This document shows positions 6,913 to 12,946 of a stretch of DNA of 12,946 nucleotides, one piece after another. The notes beneath the pieces were generated by a model. The model was not told where the DNA came from. It worked only from the letters and a program-made list of their open reading frames with translations, and ran no database searches. Numbering within the stretch: position 1 is the first letter of the stretch; each line of letters starts with the position of its first letter. Source of the DNA: Bacteroidales bacterium (lineage in GTDB: Bacteria; Bacteroidota; Bacteroidia; Bacteroidales; ML635J-15); NCBI GenBank assembly GCA_028696755.1, contig JAQVGK010000035.1:1-12946 (forward strand), given 5' to 3'. The translations under genes were made by a program, and so were the position numbers.

Positions 6913-7548
6913 ATGTTTTTGGATTATTTGTGGAAAGGAATTATCGTTGGTCTATCGGCCTCTATCCCACTTGGGCCTATTGGTGTATTATGTATTCAAA
7001 GAACGCTTAACAAAGGAAGAACTTCAGGTTTTGTAAGCGGTTTGGGCGCAGCAGCAGCTGATGGTTTTTATGCTATTGTTGCTGGATTTAGCATAAGTGT
7101 TATCATAGATTCAATAAACGAATATCAGTTATATTTACGACTTGTTGGTGGAATAATTCTTTTATTCATGGCTTACAAACTATTTGTAACTAACCCAGGC
7201 GTACAATTGCGTAAACAACTTAAAAAGAAAGGAACAGGATTGTTTGGAGATTTTATTTCAATATTCGGACTAACGATTTCGAATCCAATTACTGTTTTTG
7301 TTTTCGCCGCTGTTTTTGCTGGATTTAAAATTGTTGATAAGCAATCTGCGGTTGTTTCGGTTAGCTCACTAATAACTGGTGTTTTATTGGGTGCCACCGC
7401 TTGGTGGTTTACACTATCGACAATTGTAAGCTTTTTTAGGCACAAATTCAAACTACGCCGCATGCTAATAATTAATAGAGTAGCAGCGGTACTAGTTGTA
7501 ATTTTTGCTTTGTTTATTTTCGGAACTTTGATTTGGGGAGACGTTTAA
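6913..7548 (+). CDS. LysE/RhtB family amino-acid exporter
   Basis: A 211-residue integral membrane protein of the LysE/RhtB superfamily, which exports amino acids or related small molecules from the cytoplasm. The signature is the N-terminal GLSASIPLGPIGVLCIQRTL (residues 13-32), corresponding to the family's conserved PGP region, followed by GLGAAAADGFYA. About six hydrophobic segments follow, with the conserved GLTISNPITVFVFAAVFAG in the middle. The frame is open upstream to 6769, but the ATG at 6913 gives a normal family start and avoids overlapping the divergent DUF2400 gene. The stop overlaps that of kdsD by 4 bp, tail to tail, with no room for a terminator between them. Substrate specificity cannot be inferred. 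Confidence 0.9.
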   Translation: MFLDYLWKGIIVGLSASIPLGPIGVLCIQRTLNKGRTSGFVSGLGAAAADGFYAIVAGFSISVIIDSINEYQLYLRLVGGIILLFMAYKLFVTNPGVQLRKQLKKKGTGLFGDFISIFGLTISNPITVFVFAAVFAGFKIVDKQSAVVSVSSLITGVLLGATAWWFTLSTIVSFFRHKFKLRRMLIINRVAAVLVVIFALFIFGTLIWGDV

Positions 7549-8522
7549 ACTATTCCCTCGCGCATCAAATCGTGAAGGTGAATAATTCCCTCGTATTTTC
7601 CTTTATTTGCTACAATCACCTGAGTAATATTATTTTGACGTATAAGGCTTAGGGCATTCACTGCCAATTCGCCCTTTTCGATAGTTTTTGGATTTGCGCA
7701 CATAATATCACGAGCCGAAATACTGTTAATACGACTGCTATGATTTTCCAGCATTCTTCTTATGTCGCCATCGGTTATAACACCAAGAAGTTTTTTATCA
7801 GAATCAACAACAGCAGTAGCACCAAGTCTTTTCCCTGTAATTTCGGCAATTACCTTTTTTATATCATCATCGGGATTAACCATTGGCATTTCGTTTTGCA
7901 CAAAGATATCATCAACTCTTAAATACAATTTTTTGCCCAGCGATCCTCCAGGATGAAATCTAGCAAAATCCTCGGGTGTAAAACCACGCATTTCGAGTAG
8001 AGCAACCATAAGCGCATCGCCAATAACAAGCTGAGCAGTTGTTGAGGATGTTGGTGCAAGATTGTTTGGACAAGCTTCGTTATCTACCTTGGCATATAGA
8101 AGATAGTCGGCACTCTTTGCTAAAAACGATTCTTTGTCTGATACTATTGCCACAAGTTTATTCCCATTGTTTCGAATTAATGGAATCAGAACTTTTATTT
8201 CGGGCGTATTTCCACTTTTAGATATGCAAATAACAATATCATCTTTCTGAACGATTCCTAAATCGCCATGAATAGCATCGGCGGCATGCATAAATATCGC
8301 TGGAGTACCAGTTGAGTTAAAACTTGCGACTATTTTAGCGCCAATGTTGGCACTTTTTCCTATTCCAGTTACAATAACTCGACCTTTTGATTCAAAAATC
8401 CTGCAAACGACCTCAAAAAAATTATCGTCGAGGCAATTTACAAGCCCGCTAATTGTCTCAGATTCAGCGATTATCGTTTTTTTTCCTATTTCAAGAATTT
8501 TTTTCTTGTCAAACACTTGCAT
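7545..8522 (-). CDS. kdsD: D-arabinose-5-phosphate isomerase (KdsD/KpsF/GutQ family)
   Basis: A 325-residue enzyme interconverting D-ribulose 5-phosphate and D-arabinose 5-phosphate, the entry step to Kdo, the inner-core sugar of lipopolysaccharide. It has an N-terminal SIS sugar-phosphate isomerase domain (~30-180) and two CBS domains (~203-260 and ~270-325). Conserved blocks include TGIGKSANIG (52-61), HGDLG (85-89), SKSGNTPEI (101-109), NEACPNNLAPTSSTTA (148-163) and HPGGSLG (190-196). Residues K56, E108, E149 and H190 line up, with a constant offset of three, with the catalytic set I recall for E. coli KdsD (K59, E111, E152, H193). Length agrees with the family. It is divergent from recQ across 144 bp and overlaps the exporter gene at its 3' end. 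As the only visible copy it is probably the housekeeping enzyme rather than a capsule-specific KpsF. Confidence 0.95.
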   Translation of the reverse strand: MQVFDKKKILEIGKKTIIAESETISGLVNCLDDNFFEVVCRIFESKGRVIVTGIGKSANIGAKIVASFNSTGTPAIFMHAADAIHGDLGIVQKDDIVICISKSGNTPEIKVLIPLIRNNGNKLVAIVSDKESFLAKSADYLLYAKVDNEACPNNLAPTSSTTAQLVIGDALMVALLEMRGFTPEDFARFHPGGSLGKKLYLRVDDIFVQNEMPMVNPDDDIKKVIAEITGKRLGATAVVDSDKKLLGVITDGDIRRMLENHSSRINSISARDIMCANPKTIEKGELAVNALSLIRQNNITQVIVANKGKYEGIIHLHDLMREGIV

Positions 8523-8640
8523 TTTAAAAATTTTTTGCTAATTTAGTATAAATTTGATTGCAAACCAGTAAATCATTTGCACATAGTCTAATTTTGGTTA
8601 AGAAAGATTTAAAATCATTTCTGAATTAAAAAAATTATTT

Positions 8641-8648
8641 TAATTTTG
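8641..8648 (+). promoter_or_regulatory. Candidate -7 promoter element for recQ
   Basis: TAATTTTG matches the Bacteroidota -7 consensus TAnnTTTG exactly and lies 18 bp before the recQ start codon, giving a short leader. A clear TTTG -33 partner is missing (only TTTCTG at 8618-8623). A second exact TAATTTTG at 8589-8596 could also serve. Chance matches are frequent in such AT-rich DNA. Confidence 0.35.
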
Positions 8649-8666
8649 AATTAATGAATATATAGG

Positions 8667-10850
8667 ATGAATAATAGAGAACAAGAAATAATAAACCTGC
8701 TGAAAAAGTATTTCGGCTTCGACAATTTTAAAGGATTACAAAAAGAAGTAATCCTAAGTTTACTTGATGGGAAGGACACTTTTGTGCTAATGCCTACTGG
8801 TGGAGGAAAATCACTTTGCTATCAGTTGCCTGCTTTAATGTTAGAAGGAACGGCAATAATAATTTCACCTTTGATTGCTTTAATGAAAAATCAGGTGGAT
8901 TCGATGCGTGGTTTTAGCACAGTTGATGGCGTGGCGCACTTTTTAAACTCCTCTTTGAATAAAACTGAAACTAACTTGGTAAAAGACGACATAATGAGCG
9001 GCAAAACAAAACTGCTTTATGTTGCGCCCGAATCGCTTACCAAAGAAGACAATATAGAATTCCTGAAAAAATTTAAAATCTCCTTTTTTGCTATCGACGA
9101 AGCTCATTGTATCAGCGAATGGGGACATGATTTTAGACCAGAGTATCGAAGAATCAGACCAATCGTAAATGAAATTGGGAGAGCTCCGCTAATGGCACTT
9201 ACTGCCACTGCAACTCCTAAAGTACAGCACGATATTCAGAAAAACCTCGACATGCTCGACGCAGATGTTTTCAAATCATCTTTCCGCCGACACAACTTAT
9301 ATTATGAGGTTAGGCCAAAAGTTAAAGCATCAAAAGAAATTATCAGATACATTAAAAATAACCCTGGCAAATCGGGAATCATCTATTGTCTTAGCCGCAA
9401 AAAAGTTGAGGAGCTTGCCGAAATGCTGGTTGTTAATGATATTAAGGCACTTCCTTATCATGCAGGTATGGATTCCGCAACAAGATCGCGCAACCAGGAT
9501 ATGTTTTTGCACGAAGAAGTTGATGTAATTGTTGCGACTATTGCTTTTGGAATGGGTATCGACAAACCTGATGTTAGGTTTGTAATTCACTATAACGTGC
9601 CAAAATCACTCGAGGGATATTACCAAGAAACTGGTCGCGCTGGTCGTGATGGTGGCGAAGGTAAATGTATTGCTTTTTATAGTTATGACGATATCCAAAA
9701 ACTTGAAAAGTTTATGCAGAATAAGCCTGTAAACGAGCAGGAAATTGGCAAACAATTACTTTTCGAAACCGTTTCTTATGCAGAATCTAGTGTTTGTAGA
9801 GTTCGTCAACTTCTCAATTACTTTGGTGAAGAGATGAAAGAAGATTGTGGAAATTGCGACAATTGTCTTAATCCAAAACCAAAGTTTGATGGACAAGAAG
9901 ATATTCTTACCATCCTCGAAACTATTCAACTAGTTAAAGAAAGATTTAAAGCTGAACACGTTGTAAACATCCTTACTGGTAAAAAAACAGCCGAAATTGC
10001 AACATACAAACATCAAGATTTACCAATTTTCGGAACTGGTGGTGAAGATCAAGGAAGACACTGGAAAGCTGTTATTCGCCAAATGCTCATCGCTCAGTTT
10101 ATAGAAAAGGAAATTGTAAACTATGGTCTGCTAAAAATCACACAAAAAGGCCGTGATTACTACGATCGACCATATTCATTTATGCTTACCAAAGATCATA
10201 ACTATGAAGAAGGCGATACCGATAACGAAGGAGCATTTAGCGGTGGTTCAACAACCGATATGGAATTATTTTCGATGCTAAAAGACCTAAGAAAGAATAT
10301 TGCAAAGAAACATAATCTGCCTCCATTCGTAATTTTCAGCGATCCATCTCTACAAGATATGGCCATCCAATATCCAATTACGATGGATGAACTCACAATG
10401 GTATCTGGCGTTGGTCAGGGTAAAGCCCAGAAATATGGGAAAGAGTTTATCGATTTGATAAAAAAACATGTTGAGGAAAACGACATAGACAGACCTCAAG
10501 ACTTTGTTGTAAAATCTGTTGTTAATAAATCTACCAACAAGGTTTTCATTATCAAGAATATTGATAAAAAAATGCCTCTGGACGAAATTTGCAAAGCTGC
10601 CGGATTGGAGATGAGCGAACTTCTTGAAGAAATTGAAGCCATTGTAAACTCAGGAACCCGACTAAATATCGACTATTACATAAATTCGATCCTCGACGAA
10701 GATGTGGTTGATGATATTTACACTTACTTTAAAGAAGATGCAGAAACCGACTCCATCGAAGAAGCTATGAAAGAACTCGACGACACTGGCTACAGCGAAG
10801 AAGAAGTCCGCCTTGTCCGCGTTAAGTTTATTTCGGAGATGGGGAATTAA
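8667..10850 (+). CDS. recQ: ATP-dependent DNA helicase RecQ
   Basis: A 727-residue superfamily 2 3'-5' DNA helicase acting in recombination and fork repair. Walker A is MPTGGGKSL (42-50), Walker B/DEAH is IDEAHCISEWGHDFRP (143-158) including the RecQ aromatic-rich loop, motif III is LTATATP (178-184) and motif VI is YYQETGRAGRDG (318-329). The zinc cysteines are C377, C394, C397 and C400, offset by three from those of E. coli RecQ as I recall them. A winged-helix RQC domain follows (~407-510), then an HRDC domain (~530-603, LPPFVIFSDPSLQDMA). The last ~115 residues, beyond the usual ~610-residue bacterial length, form an acidic, helical extension (CKAAGLEMSELLEEIEAI), probably a helix-turn-helix domain; I recall such longer RecQ proteins in Bacteroidota. 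The start ATG has a weak AGG just before it. The gene is single and divergent from kdsD. Confidence 0.97.
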   Translation: MNNREQEIINLLKKYFGFDNFKGLQKEVILSLLDGKDTFVLMPTGGGKSLCYQLPALMLEGTAIIISPLIALMKNQVDSMRGFSTVDGVAHFLNSSLNKTETNLVKDDIMSGKTKLLYVAPESLTKEDNIEFLKKFKISFFAIDEAHCISEWGHDFRPEYRRIRPIVNEIGRAPLMALTATATPKVQHDIQKNLDMLDADVFKSSFRRHNLYYEVRPKVKASKEIIRYIKNNPGKSGIIYCLSRKKVEELAEMLVVNDIKALPYHAGMDSATRSRNQDMFLHEEVDVIVATIAFGMGIDKPDVRFVIHYNVPKSLEGYYQETGRAGRDGGEGKCIAFYSYDDIQKLEKFMQNKPVNEQEIGKQLLFETVSYAESSVCRVRQLLNYFGEEMKEDCGNCDNCLNPKPKFDGQEDILTILETIQLVKERFKAEHVVNILTGKKTAEIATYKHQDLPIFGTGGEDQGRHWKAVIRQMLIAQFIEKEIVNYGLLKITQKGRDYYDRPYSFMLTKDHNYEEGDTDNEGAFSGGSTTDMELFSMLKDLRKNIAKKHNLPPFVIFSDPSLQDMAIQYPITMDELTMVSGVGQGKAQKYGKEFIDLIKKHVEENDIDRPQDFVVKSVVNKSTNKVFIIKNIDKKMPLDEICKAAGLEMSELLEEIEAIVNSGTRLNIDYYINSILDEDVVDDIYTYFKEDAETDSIEEAMKELDDTGYSEEEVRLVRVKFISEMGN

Positions 10851-10918
10851 TGGAGGGAGTGCACTAAAGTTTGTCGTTAACATCTAACTTTTGACGAAAT
10901 TTTCGACGAGCACAAACA

Positions 10919-10972
10919 ATTCTTACTTCGATTAGCTACGCTGAGCTCGTAAACTCGGTTGTTCAAATGTTC
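10919..10972 (-). repeat. Dispersed composite repeat, copy C (inverted)
   Basis: The reverse complement of 5197-5250 with one mismatch in 54 bp. On the minus strand it is preceded by further 8-bp units GAACAGAA and GAACAATA, then GAACATTT and GAACAACC, and then the core GAGTTTACGAGCTCAGC. The unit order is the same as in copies A and B. Confidence 0.92.
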
Positions 10973-11106
10973 TATTGTTCTTCTGTTCAAAACGCTAAAC
11001 TATAGCGGCACATTTCTTCCAGCACTAACAATTCTTACTTCTATTGTTCTATTGTTCTTCTGTTCAAAACGCTAAACTATAGCAGCAAAGTTCTTCCAGC
11101 ACAAAC
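10971..11106. repeat. Diverged ~60-bp tandem duplication
   Basis: 10971-11030 and 11048-11106 are about 93% identical (three substitutions and one 1-bp indel by eye). Each begins TCTATTGTTCTTCTGTTC and contains CGCTAAACTATAGC. The first copy's CGCTA-AACTA-TAGCG hairpin (10993-11007) loses its outer pair in the second. A shorter third piece (CTGTTCTTCTGTTC) starts near 11106. Confidence 0.8.
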
Positions 11107-11186
11107 TGTTCTTCTGTTCAAGATTTAAACCTTTAGCAGAATTTCCAAACTTGCATATTAGTTCAAAATCCGAATTTCTGTAATCA

Positions 11187-11561
11187 TCAATTGTCGCATT
11201 TTTTTTGATTTCTTTCAGCGGTTTTCACACTGGTTACAAAAATCGAAATCAACTCGTTTGACTCATCAATTGCATAATTAACTATAGCCTGATCATTTGA
11301 AATACTAGCTTTACGAATTATGTTCAAATTAATCTCTGTTTCGCGAAGTTCTTTTAATATTATTTTCATTTTATGAACAAAGTCTTTGGAAGATTCAGCA
11401 CTTTGAGCTTCTCCATAATTTAGTGCTGGTGAAGTTCCTGATCTAAGTAATTGCCCACCTAAGTGAGAACTCACTTTTGAATTGTCTAAACTATTGACTA
11501 TTTCAATTATCAATACCGCGAAATCAATCAATCGATTTCGTAAATCTTTTCTATCGTACAT
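11187..11561 (-). CDS. Four-helix-bundle protein (TIGR02436 / 23S rRNA IVP family)
   Basis: A 124-residue, all-helical, soluble protein. The family hallmark, a short turn and helix start after the first helix, is visible: GGQLLRSGTSPALNYGEAQ (35-53) followed by SAESSKDFVHKMKIILKELRET (54-75). Members were first seen encoded within 23S rRNA intervening sequences. The same fold occurs in the Avd accessory protein of diversity-generating retroelements. Neither an rRNA gene nor a reverse transcriptase is present here, so this is one of the many free-standing copies, whose role is unknown. The ATG at 11561 is preferred; an in-frame TTG at 11582 would add seven residues. The gene is isolated, with copies of the dispersed repeat on both sides in opposite orientations. 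Confidence 0.9.
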   Translation of the reverse strand: MYDRKDLRNRLIDFAVLIIEIVNSLDNSKVSSHLGGQLLRSGTSPALNYGEAQSAESSKDFVHKMKIILKELRETEINLNIIRKASISNDQAIVNYAIDESNELISIFVTSVKTAERNQKKCDN

Positions 11562-11795
11562 AATGTTAAGTTTTTTCTGCAATTTAGCATTTGTATTAAA
11601 AACATGAAACTGTAATTGGAAAAAATAATGAGAACAAAAAAAGACTAAATTTCAAGACTATTATCATTTGAATAAATTAACAACCGAGTATTTGAGCTCA
11701 GCATAGCTAATTAAACAGTTGAACAATAGAACATTCTAACAATAGAACATTTGAACATTTGAACATTCGAACATTTGAACATTCGAACATTCGAA
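11562..11795. other. Spacer between glycosyltransferase and four-helix-bundle genes
   Basis: No gene is supported. It holds copy D of the dispersed repeat and an 8-bp tandem array (listed separately). The rest is AT-rich upstream DNA of the four-helix-bundle gene without a recognisable promoter. Confidence 0.6.
11678..11712 (+). repeat. Dispersed composite repeat, copy D (diverged)
   Basis: TAACAACC runs into GAGTATTTGAGCTCAGC and then ATAGCTAATT. It differs from the copy B core at a few positions, and its first 8-mer has T instead of G at position one. Unlike the other copies, a long GAACNNNN array follows it, after an 8-bp gap. Confidence 0.75.
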
Positions 11796-11800
11796 CTACC
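11721..11800 (+). repeat. 8-bp tandem array GAACATTY, ten units
   Basis: Ten exact-register 8-mers: GAACAATA, GAACATTC, TAACAATA, GAACATTT, GAACATTT, GAACATTC, GAACATTT, GAACATTC, GAACATTC and the partial GAACTACC. The last unit contains the glycosyltransferase stop codon (CTA on the plus strand, 11796-11798). The same unit appears in copies A-C of the dispersed repeat. Confidence 0.92.
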
Positions 11801-12896
11801 TAATCCTTCTCCCCTTCCACTTGGGCTTATAAATCAAAGAAAGAACGGCAGTTGTAATTACATAAAATGGATGTAAGAAAACAAGAATTGGCATTAGCCA
11901 TAGTAAGTTTTGCTTCTGGTAAAATCTTGTAACTGGAATCATAAATACTAACTCGGCAACTAGTTTTAAGCCATAACCGATTACAAAGAAAACCAGATAA
12001 TCGTTAATAAAAATTGAGGCTATTCCCAAAACAAGAACCGATACAGATGCCCAAAAAGTGACTAATGCAGTAAACACAGCAAATGCTTTACGATATCCAG
12101 TTGTTTTTGATGCCCAACGGATGCGCTGTGCAAAGAATTCGGCAAGATTATCGGGCGATTTTGTAACCACAGTTGCTTTTCCCGATTTAATAAATCCTGC
12201 TTTGTAATGCGACGAAACATAATGAAGTAAAAAAACATCATCTCCCGACGAGAATTTATCGTTTATGTTGGCAAAAGCCTCTGTTAGAACCGATTTGTAA
12301 ATTGCGTAATTTGCTCCATTGCACATAAAGGGCTGGTCGATAAAAAAACCTGCAGCACCGCTTCCTGTTAAACTCATAAATTCCAAAGCAAAGATTTTTT
12401 GCCAAAATCCCATGCCATCATTAAAAACCACCGGAGCACAAAGCATTTTTTCATCACTTGAGTTTAGTCTGTTTTGCAAGGTATTTATCCAAGTTTCTGG
12501 GACGACACAATCGGCATCGGTAAAAATCAGAACCTCGCCTTTTGCAAAATCATGAGCATAACGCAAAGCGCTTTTCTTTCCTTCGAGTCCGACTGGCAAA
12601 TCAATAACTTTAACTCTATCCTCACTAAACTCATTGATTATTTTTACAGAATTATCATCGCTATGATCATTAACCAAAATAATTTCGAACTTGCCAGCAT
12701 AATTTTGAGCAAGAATACTATTAATTAATGCATTAAGATTTTTCTCCTCGTTTCGGAAAGCAACAATAACACTAACATCAGGATTAATAGCAGAACTAGT
12801 CTCAACAGCTTTTTCTTTACTAAAAGCAACAGCAAAAACCAGTAGCATAATAATATATGCCCCCAAAATCACCGATATTGCAATAACTAATCCCAT
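11796..12896 (-). CDS. Membrane-bound family 2 glycosyltransferase
   Basis: A 366-residue GT2-type glycosyltransferase with a GT-A catalytic domain. An N-terminal transmembrane helix (~3-25) is followed by the nucleotide-sugar binding start VSVIVAFRNEEKNL (41-54), ILVNDHSDD (73-81), the DxD-containing FTDADC (125-130, D127/D129), the acceptor-side SGDD (217-220) and QRIRW (257-261), the Q/RxxRW motif of processive-type GT2 enzymes. Two to three transmembrane helices follow (~270-355), and the protein ends PKWKGRRIR. It probably adds sugars to a lipid-linked or surface glycan at the inner membrane. The donor and acceptor are not deducible, and no polysaccharide cluster is in view, although kdsD is nearby. 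A terminator hairpin ends 16 bp before the start codon at 12896, so either a promoter overlaps the hairpin or the gene is reached by read-through. Confidence 0.93.
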   Translation of the reverse strand: MGLVIAISVILGAYIIMLLVFAVAFSKEKAVETSSAINPDVSVIVAFRNEEKNLNALINSILAQNYAGKFEIILVNDHSDDNSVKIINEFSEDRVKVIDLPVGLEGKKSALRYAHDFAKGEVLIFTDADCVVPETWINTLQNRLNSSDEKMLCAPVVFNDGMGFWQKIFALEFMSLTGSGAAGFFIDQPFMCNGANYAIYKSVLTEAFANINDKFSSGDDVFLLHYVSSHYKAGFIKSGKATVVTKSPDNLAEFFAQRIRWASKTTGYRKAFAVFTALVTFWASVSVLVLGIASIFINDYLVFFVIGYGLKLVAELVFMIPVTRFYQKQNLLWLMPILVFLHPFYVITTAVLSLIYKPKWKGRRIR

Positions 12897-12912
12897 AAAC
12901 TACGACAATGAT

Positions 12913-12946
12913 AAAAAAAAGCCCGCACATATTAGTCATGCACGGG
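12913..12946 (-). terminator. Minus-strand intrinsic terminator immediately upstream of the glycosyltransferase gene
   Basis: Arms 12922-12930 and 12938-12946 enclose a 7-nt loop, followed on the minus strand by C and eight T (complement of 12920-12913). Read as minus-strand RNA, all nine positions of the stem pair, two of them as G-U. On the plus strand those same two positions are C/A mismatches, so the element is strand-specific. It may end the next gene beyond the window. The window edge cuts the stem base. Confidence 0.75.

Larger units (their letters stand above)
10851..11186. other. 336-bp repeat-rich spacer downstream of recQ
   Basis: No coding region is supported. It contains copy C of the dispersed repeat (10919-10972, minus orientation) and a diverged tandem duplication (10971-11106). 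The 20-bp word AGCACAAACAATTCTTACTT at 10909-10928 recurs with one change at 11021-11040, and its first nine bases recur at 11098. GAACAGAA/GAACAATA 8-mers of the same repeat family are present on the minus strand. No convincing recQ terminator was found; a small CGAAA-T-TTTCG palindrome lies in 10894-10907. Confidence 0.7.

Noticed and set aside
11187..11561. Part of a diversity-generating retroelement (Avd-like accessory gene)
   Set aside because: No reverse transcriptase and no template/variable repeat pair with adenine-specific differences was found in the window.
11562..11582. Upstream TTG start of the four-helix-bundle gene
   Set aside because: The ATG at 11561 gives the usual family N-terminus (MYDRKDLRNRL).
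11721..11800. 8-bp array as iterons of a replication origin
   Set aside because: Iterons are usually longer and lie beside a replication initiator gene. No rep or dnaA gene and no DnaA-box cluster was seen.

Overview
The window is AT-rich and reads as a chromosomal segment of a Bacteroidota bacterium, most likely a Bacteroidales-like lineage, though the exact group cannot be fixed from the sequence. Three things point there: a subtilisin-like protease with a C-terminal type IX secretion sorting domain, a long RecQ with a C-terminal extension, and TAnnTTTG-like promoter elements with weak Shine-Dalgarno sequences. Ten protein-coding genes are supported. No rRNA, tRNA, CRISPR array, transposase, integrase or reverse transcriptase is visible.

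Layout. 1-403: non-coding, full of direct and inverted repeats, dominated by the word ACCGATTAC. 404-1285 (-): lipoprotein with an Ig-like domain. 1286-1600: spacer with a 30-bp-arm stem-loop. 1601-4201 (-): secreted S8 protease with a T9SS tail. 4312-4884 (+): small outer-membrane beta-barrel-like protein. 4885-5367: spacer between convergent genes, with two terminator-like inverted repeats and two copies of an interspersed repeat. 6860-5368 (-): two-gene unit, a TIGR02757/DUF2400 protein followed by the tRNA methyltransferase trmN6, joined by TAATG. 6913-7548 (+): LysE-type exporter. 7545-8522 (-): kdsD, arabinose-5-phosphate isomerase for Kdo/LPS synthesis, tail-to-tail overlapping the exporter. 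8667-10850 (+): recQ, divergent from kdsD. 10851-11186: repeat-rich spacer. 11187-11561 (-): four-helix-bundle protein. 11562-11795: repeat-rich spacer. 11796-12896 (-): membrane-anchored family 2 glycosyltransferase. 12913-12946: a minus-strand intrinsic terminator just upstream of it.

The genes are mostly housekeeping or envelope functions (Kdo precursor, glycosyltransfer, outer membrane and surface proteins, tRNA modification, DNA repair). They do not form one pathway, and I see no convincing new multi-gene system. The unusual content is in the spacers. One composite repeat family consists of an 8-bp tandem unit (GAACNNNN) leading into a conserved core (GAGTTTACGAGCTCAGC...). It occurs four times in three spacers, including a 54-bp inverted pair (53/54 identical) that brackets the five genes from trmN6 to recQ. 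A second, unrelated family (ACCGATTACAAANTTTT) fills 1-403. In both families an array runs into the stop codon of a minus-strand gene.
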